Shown here: positions 26,679 to 33,337 of the stretch, piece by piece
Layout of the letters: each line of letters starts with the position of its first letter
Numbering within the stretch: position 1 is the stretch's first letter
Source of the DNA: UBA4971 sp900019985
GTDB taxonomy: Bacteria; Bacillota; SHA-98; UBA4971
Length of the DNA: 64,000 nucleotides
Assembly: GCA_050949175.1 (NCBI GenBank)
Contig: JBMNFG010000011.1
Location: 370,390 to 434,389 of the forward strand
Direction: 5' to 3'
Translations under genes and position numbers: made by a program
Notes under the pieces: model-generated
What the model was told of the DNA's origin: nothing
Databases searched by the model: none
Seen by the model: only the letters and a program-made list of their open reading frames with translations

Positions 26679-27956
26679 TTACGCTTTTGCGATCTCCGCA
26701 AATACCGCGTTTGCCAAAAGCCTTCTTACCCTGAGGATATGCTGGTTCGCTCTGGTGAATTGCAGCCTGTTAGTAAGCAGCACAACAACAACCTCGTGCG
26801 TAGGATCTATCCACATCACTGTGCCGGTAAAGCCTGTATGTCCGAAAGAACCGGAAGGAGCAAGGTCGCCCAGCGGCCCGCCGGGTACTGCAAGCTGCCA
26901 ACCCAGGCCGCGCCGATCATTCCCAGGAAGGTGTCCTGTAAGGTCCTGCCGGGCGATGCGAATTGCCGCGCTGCTTAAGACCTGCTTTCCGTTATACATC
27001 CCGCCATTTAAGTACATCTCTCCCAACTTAGCGAGATCCCGGGCTGTGGAGAACAACCCGGCATTTCCGGCTACTCCCCAGAGCCATGCAGCGTTCTCAT
27101 CATGGACTACCCCGCACGGGATGTCTTCTCCAATGTGTCGTCCATTCCATTCTTGTATCAGATCATAAGGAGTCCAATTCGCAGATAAGTGCTCCCCACC
27201 GGGCTTCCCGGCGGGCATCGAAGCTCCGTCTGCAAGATTTGAAAAGGCGTCCATTATCTCTCTGCCTCGCAAAGCCGCAGACCTGGGTTCAGTGGGAACG
27301 ATTCTCCCTTGAATCCTTTCAGGAATAGGCCTATCCAGAGGCAAGAACATCGTGTCCATCATTTCCAAAGGCTCAAACACCGCTTTTTGCGTGAACTCAT
27401 CCAACCTCATGCCACAGACCTTCTCAATCACCCATCCCAAGAGGATAAATCCCGGACATGAATACTGCACCCGGGTTCCCGGCGGCCAGGTGAGTTTCAC
27501 AGATCCCATGAAACTCGGGATATCGTCGCGCTGGACACCTATCTTGAAAAGCGGCATCCAATCTGCCAGTCCAAGGGTATGGGTGAGCGCGTGGAGAATC
27601 TTCATGTGTCCCAGAGGGTGATCGTTAAGGCAAGGTGCGAAGTATTTAAGTGGGTCATCGAGGCCGATCTCTCCTTGGTCAATGAGGACAAGTGCTGCCG
27701 AAGTAGTAGCGACTACCTTTGTCAAGGATGCCAGGTCGAAGACGCAGTCAGCGGACATAGGGACGGAATCAGGACCCAGCCTCATGAAACCGAAGGCTTC
27801 ATGCATCAGAACCTTCCCTTCCTTTGACACAAGGACTACAGCTCCTGGATAGGCGTGCTTTTTGGGATCGGTTCCGCACCATTTCTCCATAACTTTCCTC
27901 GCCTTAGACAACGAACTCTTCAAGTCGGACGCCCCGCTCTCTTTAGATGTTTCCAT
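26679..27956 (-). CDS. Serine beta-lactamase-fold hydrolase (class C/esterase type)
   Basis: A protein of about 425 aa. Catalytic motifs: SLTK (Ser-x-x-Lys) in FDLASLTKVV, the Tyr motif YSCPGF, and HTGFTG in place of KTG. This is the beta-lactamase/transpeptidase-like family, which in bacteria mostly contains peptidases, esterases and D-amino-acid hydrolases rather than resistance enzymes. No signal peptide is seen, so it is probably cytoplasmic. The start is uncertain: ATG at 27956 lacks a clear ribosome site, and a later ATG near 27887 has GCGAGG upstream. The 113 codons before 27956 overlap the ald promoter and gene and are not coding. Confidence 0.8.
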   Translation of the reverse strand: METSKESGASDLKSSLSKARKVMEKWCGTDPKKHAYPGAVVLVSKEGKVLMHEAFGFMRLGPDSVPMSADCVFDLASLTKVVATTSAALVLIDQGEIGLDDPLKYFAPCLNDHPLGHMKILHALTHTLGLADWMPLFKIGVQRDDIPSFMGSVKLTWPPGTRVQYSCPGFILLGWVIEKVCGMRLDEFTQKAVFEPLEMMDTMFLPLDRPIPERIQGRIVPTEPRSAALRGREIMDAFSNLADGASMPAGKPGGEHLSANWTPYDLIQEWNGRHIGEDIPCGVVHDENAAWLWGVAGNAGLFSTARDLAKLGEMYLNGGMYNGKQVLSSAAIRIARQDLTGHLPGNDRRGLGWQLAVPGGPLGDLAPSGSFGHTGFTGTVMWIDPTHEVVVVLLTNRLQFTRANQHILRVRRLLANAVFAEIAKA

Positions 27957-27993
27957 GCGAACACAAAAGCCCGCTGTACACTTACCAAAATTC

Positions 27994-28022
27994 TTGCCGA
28001 CTCCGGACTTTCCTGCTATAGT
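27994..28022 (+). promoter_or_regulatory. SigA-type promoter of ald
   Basis: TTGCCG (27994-27999), 17-nt spacer, TATAGT (28017-28022), about 50 nt before the ald start. Confidence 0.7.
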
Positions 28023-28071
28023 ATGAGCAATACACAAGATGAGCGTTGTTCGCTGATGGAGGCTGGTAGTA

Positions 28072-29196
28072 TTGATAGTAGGAGTCCCAAAAGAAATCAA
28101 AGACTCTGAGTACAGAGTAGCAATAGTACCGGCAGGAGTCTCAGCTCTTGTTGACAAAGGGCACAAGGTCGTCATTGAACAGGGAGCAGGAATAGGCAGC
28201 GGAATATCGGACGACGAGTACGCCCGTGCAGGAGCAGAGATTGTATCTGATCCTAGTGAGATATGGGCAAAGGCTGAGCTGATCTTGAAGATCAAGGAGC
28301 CTTTGCCTTCTGAATACGGCTTTATGAGATATGGCCAGACTCTTTTTACTTACCTCCACCTGGCATCTGACAGATCCTTGACCGAAGCAGTGATGGAAGC
28401 GGGCGTTGTCGGAATAGGCTATGAGACAGTCCAACTTCCTGACGGAAGCCTTCCGTGTCTTTCTCCCATGAGCGAAGTGGCAGGCGCTATGTCAGCGCAT
28501 GTAGGCGCATACTACCTGTCCAGCGTCCACGGTGGACGCGGTGTGCTCATGGGTGCCATACCCGGTGTTGAGCCTGCCCGTGTCGTGGTGCTGGGCGGCG
28601 GGACAGTCGGAACGGACGCCGCGATGAAAGCTGCAGGATTAGGTGCTCAGGTGACTGTATTTGAGGTATCTGCAAGCCGCATGAGGTACCTGTCGCATGT
28701 CCTCCCGAAGAACTGCACAGTGCTTTATTCAAACAGGCTTTACATTGAGGAAGCACTGGCCGGCGCGGATCTTGTGATCGGAGCAGTGCTGATACCCGGA
28801 GCAAAAACACCTAAGCTGGTTACCAGAGACATGCTGAAGCTCATGAAGAAAGGCGCAGTCATTATTGATGTAGCTGTGGACCAAGGTGGATGTATTGAGA
28901 CAATCCGCCCTACCACCCATTCTGACCCGATCTATTTTGTAGACGGAATCCTCCATTACGGAGTGTCAAACATGCCCAGTGCATTCCCGAGGACTTCTAC
29001 GTTTGCATTAACCAATGCGACCCTCCCGTACGTTCTCGAGATTGCGGATTTAGGGGTAAAGACAGCACTGTGCAAGGATCAAAGCTTAAAGGCCGGCCTC
29101 AACACGTACCTGGGAAAGGTCACCCACAGGGGAGTTGCGGATGCCTTCGGCCTTGAATACCATGATCCGGATCACGTGCTCAGAGGAGTAGCATAG
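28072..29196 (+). CDS. ald: Alanine dehydrogenase
   Basis: A 374-aa NAD-dependent enzyme with a TTG start 9 nt after GGAGG. It begins IVGVPKEIKDSEYRVAI, has the substrate-binding KIKEP, a Rossmann loop VVLGGGTVGTDAA, and the conserved DVAVDQGG block; length matches known Ald. It interconverts L-alanine and pyruvate plus ammonia. Neighbouring tpl also releases pyruvate and ammonia, so both may serve amino-acid catabolism. It is a single-gene unit with its own promoter and terminator. Confidence 0.95.
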   Translation: MIVGVPKEIKDSEYRVAIVPAGVSALVDKGHKVVIEQGAGIGSGISDDEYARAGAEIVSDPSEIWAKAELILKIKEPLPSEYGFMRYGQTLFTYLHLASDRSLTEAVMEAGVVGIGYETVQLPDGSLPCLSPMSEVAGAMSAHVGAYYLSSVHGGRGVLMGAIPGVEPARVVVLGGGTVGTDAAMKAAGLGAQVTVFEVSASRMRYLSHVLPKNCTVLYSNRLYIEEALAGADLVIGAVLIPGAKTPKLVTRDMLKLMKKGAVIIDVAVDQGGCIETIRPTTHSDPIYFVDGILHYGVSNMPSAFPRTSTFALTNATLPYVLEIADLGVKTALCKDQSLKAGLNTYLGKVTHRGVADAFGLEYHDPDHVLRGVA

Positions 29197-29210
29197 CGAG
29201 ACCCGGGCCC

Positions 29211-29241
29211 GGGCAGGTCTTGTGTTAACCTGCCCTTCTTC
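29211..29241 (+). terminator. Intrinsic terminator of ald
   Basis: An 8-bp stem (GGGCAGGT / ACCTGCCC) is followed by TTCTTC. It separates ald from the ubiquitin-like operon. Confidence 0.75.
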
Positions 29242-29348
29242 ATCTCCCTCTAAAACCCCAGTATCTCCTAGAGCTTCCCTTATTCGTTCTGTCAGTAGAA
29301 CTCTCTGGGAGTCCCTCTCAGTCCCTGCCAACAATGCACGCCATTCTG

Positions 29349-29377
29349 TTAGCACATCCTGACATTTTATGCAATAT
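29349..29377 (+). promoter_or_regulatory. Candidate promoter of the ubiquitin-like operon
   Basis: TTAGCA (29349-29354), 17-nt spacer, CAATAT (29372-29377), about 85 nt before the first gene. Both boxes are imperfect, so the call is tentative. Confidence 0.35.
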
Positions 29378-29460
29378 CATGCAGGGAAATCTTACCTGGT
29401 GCCGAATACAAGAAATATCTCCTTGTTTCCCAACTTTATTCACTTACTGGAGGAACTTCC

Positions 29461-30051
29461 ATGTCAGCGGAGCAGCTGACATGTCCTTATTGTCTGGCAC
29501 CCATACGCTCCGACGAGACGCTGGCAGTTTGTTCAGAATGCAATTTAGCACACCACGATGAGTGCTGGCGAGAGAACCGCGCATGTACAAGGTACGGGTG
29601 CAAAGGTAAACCAACACGTATGAGTACCCGGGAATACTTGAACCTTGCCAAAGAAGAGTCGGCTCCCATCGACCTTTCCAATGAAGGCCTCGATAAACAG
29701 TATTGCCCTCACTGCGGCGGCCTGATAAAAGCAACAGCCATCAAGTGTAAGCACTGTAAACGTATTCTTCCTTCCACCCAGCATAGTCAACAGCATCCTC
29801 AGCAACCTATGGCCCCAGGCAGTCAGCAGGCCGTGACTCGCCCGTTCAGCTGGGGCGCCGTTCTTCTGGGTCCTATATGGTATCTTCTTCACGGAATGTG
29901 GCTTAAGGCGATCTCACTAGTCGTTGTCCACGCGATAGCAGTCAGCGTATTTAATGGCCTAGGCTCAATTGGCATGGCGATCTGGGCAGGCTTCATGTTC
30001 CACAACGACTATCAGCGCTATAGGTCTCAGCGAGAGCAATTCCTATGGTAG
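29461..30051 (+). CDS. Membrane protein with prokaryotic RING-like finger and zinc ribbon (E3-like candidate)
   Basis: A 196-aa protein, ATG after GGAGGA. Residues 8-47 form a RING/treble-clef pattern: Cys8, Cys11, Cys24, Cys27, His31/His32, Cys35, Cys42 and Cys47 (spacing C-x2-C-x12-C-x2-C-x3-H ... C-x6-C-x4-C). Residues 77-94 are a second zinc ribbon (CPHC ... CKHC). After a Gln/Pro linker come DUF2628-like membrane segments (FSWGAVLLGPIWYLLHG and the following helix). It is the first gene of an operon with ubiquitin-like, E1, E2 and JAMM genes. In other bacteria RING-like domains are encoded beside E2 genes, so an E3-like, membrane-bound role is inferred; enzymatic activity is not shown. 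Confidence 0.8.
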   Translation: MSAEQLTCPYCLAPIRSDETLAVCSECNLAHHDECWRENRACTRYGCKGKPTRMSTREYLNLAKEESAPIDLSNEGLDKQYCPHCGGLIKATAIKCKHCKRILPSTQHSQQHPQQPMAPGSQQAVTRPFSWGAVLLGPIWYLLHGMWLKAISLVVVHAIAVSVFNGLGSIGMAIWAGFMFHNDYQRYRSQREQFLW

Positions 30052-30088
30052 TACGCGCGTTACTAAAGGATATCAAGGAGGGTTTCCA

Positions 30089-30370
30089 ATGGGAAAGGTC
30101 AACGTTACTATAATGGATGCCACAGGCAATCGCCAGCAAGAAGCGGCACTGCCTGACGACGCTCCGGTTGGTCGGATTATAGCCAAATTAGTTCAGATGA
30201 TGAAGCTCCCCACAACCGGGCCGGACGGTCAACCTCTTAGCTACAAGTTCCACCACAAAGCCTCAGGAAAGCAGCTATTGGATGATCAGACCCTCAAAGA
30301 TGCAGGGGTAAGAGACGGTGACGTCCTCAGGCTGCAACCTGAGATTACAGCCGGCACAAACCTTGGCTGA
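30089..30370 (+). CDS. Ubiquitin-like modifier (YukD-like beta-grasp protein)
   Basis: A 93-aa protein, ATG at 30089 after AAGGAGG; a longer frame from 29969 overlaps the previous gene and is not used. The beta-grasp pattern is clear: strand 1 KVNVTIMD, loop, strand 2, helix VGRIIAKLVQMM, LSYKFHHKASGKQLLDDQTL (the ubiquitin-like L-x-D-x-x-TL turn) and VRDGDVLRLQP. The C terminus is ITAGTNLG, ending in one exposed glycine with no extension to remove. It is followed 10 nt later by E1, so it is the likely substrate of adenylation and transfer to the E2. The modified targets are unknown. Confidence 0.85.
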   Translation: MGKVNVTIMDATGNRQQEAALPDDAPVGRIIAKLVQMMKLPTTGPDGQPLSYKFHHKASGKQLLDDQTLKDAGVRDGDVLRLQPEITAGTNLG

Positions 30371-30380
30371 GGAGCATGTT

Positions 30381-31589
30381 ATGTTAGATCCGCTGGAGAT
30401 TACCGTAGCAGACCTTGAAGAAGACAGGTACAGCCGTTTGCGCCTTATCCCATGGTGGGATCAGTCTAAGCTGAAAAATGCCAAGGTCATGGTTGTTGGC
30501 GCAGGCGCGCTGGGAAATGAGGTCATCAAGAACCTTGCCCTGGTCGGGGTAGGCAACATCCTCATCATCGACATGGATATAATCGAGAACTCCAACTTGT
30601 CACGGTCAGTCCTCTTTCGTGCAGAAGACTGCGGACGGCTCAAAGCTGAAGTAGCCGCTGAACGAGCCATGGAAATAAACCCTGACATTAACGTAACATG
30701 GATGAATGCTGATATCGTCAATGATGTCGGACTCGGAGTTTTCGCATGCATGGACGTAGTCATCGGCGGCCTCGACAACCGCGAGGCGCGCCTGGCGATA
30801 AACCAGAGCTGTTGGAAGGTAAACGTCCCATGGGTAGACGGCGCGATTGAGGTCCTCCATGGCGTTGCACGAGTCTTCGTACCACCTGACGGTGCATGCT
30901 ATGAGTGCACTATGGGAGAAGTAGATTACCGCATTTTAAATGCCCGCAGATCCTGCACCCTTCTCAGCAAAGAAGAGATGATTTCCGGAAAAGTACCGAC
31001 AACTCCTACCATTGCATCGATCATTGCCGGAGTCCAAGTCCAGGAGGTTTTAAAGCTCCTTCATCAGCGTGACAACCTTCCCCCCATTAGCGGGCGCGGG
31101 TTCGTGTTCAACGGCCTTAATTTCGATTGTTACCTCATCGAGTATCAGCGAAAAGACGAATGCCCCAGCCACACCACATATCAGGAGCTGACAGCCATCG
31201 ACGGGGACAGTTGTTCAACTACCCTGAGAGATTTACTTAACAGAGCGGTAAAAGATCTCGGCCCAGGCTCCCAGATCGATCTCGAACACCAGTTGATAGC
31301 AGCTTTGGAATGTCCGGAATGCGAGACGAAAGAGAACATATGCAAGCCTCTTGGACGGATGAGCCGGACAGAGATCCTTTGCCCTGCTTGTGGACAGGAG
31401 AGAATGCCGGAGCTTGTGTATTCGTTGGACGGCTCCCCAGGCGAGGAGCACATCCTTGACATGACAGTCAGAGATGCCGGCCTGCCGCTGTATGACGTCT
31501 TTACAGCACGGAATGGGTGGTCAATGACACATTACGTTCTCAAAGGCGGCCTTCCCCTGGTTTTTCAAAACTCTGAAACATGCAGGTAG
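30381..31589 (+). CDS. E1-like ubiquitin-activating enzyme (ThiF/MoeB fold) with C-terminal zinc module
   Basis: A 402-aa protein; ATG at 30381 follows GAGGAG. Residues 12-250 are an E1/ThiF adenylation domain: DRYSRLRLIPWWDQ, nucleotide loop GAGALGNE (40-47), metal/ATP Asp in IIDMD, ENSNLSRSVLF, and a candidate catalytic Cys192 in RRSCTLL. Residues about 310-337 hold a zinc module (CPEC, Cys321, CPAC), then a short beta-rich tail ending at Arg402. The N terminus LDPLEITV matches a motif shared with other operon proteins. It should adenylate the Leu-Gly end of the adjacent ubiquitin-like protein and pass it through a thioester to the E2 encoded two genes downstream. Confidence 0.88.
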   Translation: MLDPLEITVADLEEDRYSRLRLIPWWDQSKLKNAKVMVVGAGALGNEVIKNLALVGVGNILIIDMDIIENSNLSRSVLFRAEDCGRLKAEVAAERAMEINPDINVTWMNADIVNDVGLGVFACMDVVIGGLDNREARLAINQSCWKVNVPWVDGAIEVLHGVARVFVPPDGACYECTMGEVDYRILNARRSCTLLSKEEMISGKVPTTPTIASIIAGVQVQEVLKLLHQRDNLPPISGRGFVFNGLNFDCYLIEYQRKDECPSHTTYQELTAIDGDSCSTTLRDLLNRAVKDLGPGSQIDLEHQLIAALECPECETKENICKPLGRMSRTEILCPACGQERMPELVYSLDGSPGEEHILDMTVRDAGLPLYDVFTARNGWSMTHYVLKGGLPLVFQNSETCR

Positions 31590-31630
31590 AAGGCATCCTC
31601 CGTGCGCACGCATAACATGGGGGTGGCATA

Positions 31631-32743
31631 GTGGACGACGAAATCAAGATTGAGTTAGGCGAATCTGTTTCAAGACGCTCACTTGAAATCCCGAAGGCAC
31701 CCAGGCCGACACAGACTCGTACTGTTGGGGCAAGCCCAGGCAGCGAAGACATTGCCATTTTCATCGATTCCAAGCTCTTAAGGAAGATCATGGCGTTTGC
31801 CTCGGACAACCGTTCTTCCGAGTGCGGAGGCGTGCTTATCGGCGAAGTCTTCCAGGATGACTTAGGCATGTATATCACGATAGATGCGATGATAGAAGCG
31901 AAAAACGCCGCCTCAAGCCATACCAGCCTCACATTTACGCACGAGACATGGGATTACATTTATCGCATCAAGGACGAGAATTACCCCACTCAACGAATCA
32001 TAGGATGGTTCCACACCCATCCGGGCTTCGGAGTATTCCTGTCAAAGCATGACCTTTTCATCCACGAAAGTTTCTTCAACCAGGAATGGCAAGTAGCATT
32101 GGTTGTTGACCCGGTAAGGTATCAAGCGGGTTTTTTCGCCTGGTATGACAATGAAGTAGGTAGGGTGCCCGGATTCTTCATTTTCAGCAAAGATGAGGAT
32201 TACCCATATCTGCCTGAAGATATCTGTTCCTGGGAGGCAGCGGCTGCAGAACACTTACACGTCAAAGGCTATGCGAGGCCTCGGGAACCGGTATGGACAG
32301 CAGAAAGAGGGACAGCCCGGAGCGTCTACATGCTAATGATGGCGCTTCTCATTCTTACGCTGTCGGTGTCTGTCACTATAGCAGTCGGAATCTTCCGGTC
32401 TCAAGACAAATTGGACAAGGCCAGGATTGAGATAGAAGACTTGTCCGCTGAAGTGGCACAGATCGGTTCAAGATTGGAATCGCTTGTAGAGGAGTACTTA
32501 TCACAGAGTCCTCAGGAATCAGCAGCTCCCCCTGAATTGCAGCTGTACGGTGAAGACGGTTCCGAGCCTATCTTCAAGTGGATTGTGCAACCCGGAGACA
32601 CTCTCTGGGCAATTGCGATGCGTATCGGCCCTTCAGGGCCGGATGAAAGACTTCGCTTTGTAGATGAACTCATCAAGGTAAACGAAATAGAAGATCCTTC
32701 TGCCTTGATTGTGGGAGAGGAGCTTATCATTCCGCCAAGATAA
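31631..32743 (+). CDS. Membrane-anchored JAMM/JAB isopeptidase with extracytoplasmic LysM domain
   Basis: A 370-aa protein with GTG start after GGGGGTGG. Residues 40-195 are a JAB domain with the full zinc motif: Glu64 in SSECGG, and H128-T-H130-P ... S138-x2-D141. One membrane helix covers about 231-256, followed by a short coiled coil (260-290), a Pro/Gln linker and a LysM domain (316-369; VQPGDTLWAIAMRIG). Expected topology: protease inside, LysM outside at the peptidoglycan. It should remove the ubiquitin-like protein from targets; precursor processing seems unnecessary because the modifier already ends in glycine. Its N terminus DDEIKIEL carries the shared terminal motif. Confidence 0.88.
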   Translation: MDDEIKIELGESVSRRSLEIPKAPRPTQTRTVGASPGSEDIAIFIDSKLLRKIMAFASDNRSSECGGVLIGEVFQDDLGMYITIDAMIEAKNAASSHTSLTFTHETWDYIYRIKDENYPTQRIIGWFHTHPGFGVFLSKHDLFIHESFFNQEWQVALVVDPVRYQAGFFAWYDNEVGRVPGFFIFSKDEDYPYLPEDICSWEAAAAEHLHVKGYARPREPVWTAERGTARSVYMLMMALLILTLSVSVTIAVGIFRSQDKLDKARIEIEDLSAEVAQIGSRLESLVEEYLSQSPQESAAPPELQLYGEDGSEPIFKWIVQPGDTLWAIAMRIGPSGPDERLRFVDELIKVNEIEDPSALIVGEELIIPPR

Positions 32744-32784
32744 GCTGTCAACACATTACGCAATACCAGGAGAGGTGAACTTAT

Positions 32785-33318
32785 TTGTCAAGCAGGCTAC
32801 GCCGGCTCAATGGAGACTATCAACGTGTATTGGATCAGCTGTCAGGCAATCCGTATGTAAAGGTTCGCCCTATCAAGGGAAATCCCCCGGAAAGATATGC
32901 AGTAACCTACCATGTTCCCGGGCTGTTCTGGAATACAGCAAGAAACGCTGTAGAGCGCAGAGACACACATGTCATAGAAGTCGACCTGCATGCAGATTAC
33001 CCAAGGCTGAAGCCGAAATGCACAGTGATTACCCCGATTTTCCATCCAAACTTCGGCAAATGGGTGTGCATCGGTGACTATTGGGCAGCCGGGGAGACTC
33101 TCGTAGATGTGCTGATACAGATAGGCGACATGATCCAGTACAAGGCCTACAACGTGAAGAGCCCTCTGAACCCGGTGGCAGCACGCTGGGCAATGGAAAA
33201 CAACCATTTGCTCCCTGTAGGCAATATAGATCTTATGATGCCTGACATCGATCTCGACATCGTACTCCTGCCCCCCGGCTCTTCAGAATCAGACGATCTT
33301 GACATCACATTATTCTGA
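32785..33318 (+). CDS. E2-like ubiquitin-conjugating enzyme
   Basis: A 177-aa protein with TTG start behind AGGAGAGGTG. The UBC fold is readable: N-terminal helix, beta meander (IEVDLHADYPRLKPKCTVITP), H87-P88-N89 and catalytic Cys95 in WVCIG, then the post-Cys Trp and helix (TLVDVLIQIGDMIQY, NVKSPLNPVAARWAMEN). The HPN triad and the 6-residue gap to the Cys follow eukaryotic E2s closely. The C-terminal tail is acidic and ends DDLDITLF, a motif shared with E1, JAMM and protease in the operon. It should carry the ubiquitin-like thioester from E1 and conjugate it, perhaps with the RING-like protein. Confidence 0.86.
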   Translation: MSSRLRRLNGDYQRVLDQLSGNPYVKVRPIKGNPPERYAVTYHVPGLFWNTARNAVERRDTHVIEVDLHADYPRLKPKCTVITPIFHPNFGKWVCIGDYWAAGETLVDVLIQIGDMIQYKAYNVKSPLNPVAARWAMENNHLLPVGNIDLMMPDIDLDIVLLPPGSSESDDLDITLF

Positions 33319-33337
33319 ACGGTAGGAGGTGATAAAG

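Noticed and set aside
26679..27956. Antibiotic-resistance beta-lactamase
   Set aside because: The HTG motif in place of KTG and the missing signal peptide fit the broader esterase/peptidase group better.
27957..28295. N-terminal extension of the beta-lactamase-fold gene
   Set aside because: The extra 113 codons overlap the ald promoter and start on the other strand and are low-complexity, with no ribosome site.
29086..29355. Minus-strand 89-codon frame over the ald 3' end
   Set aside because: It is antisense to conserved ald codons and the ald terminator and has no ribosome site.
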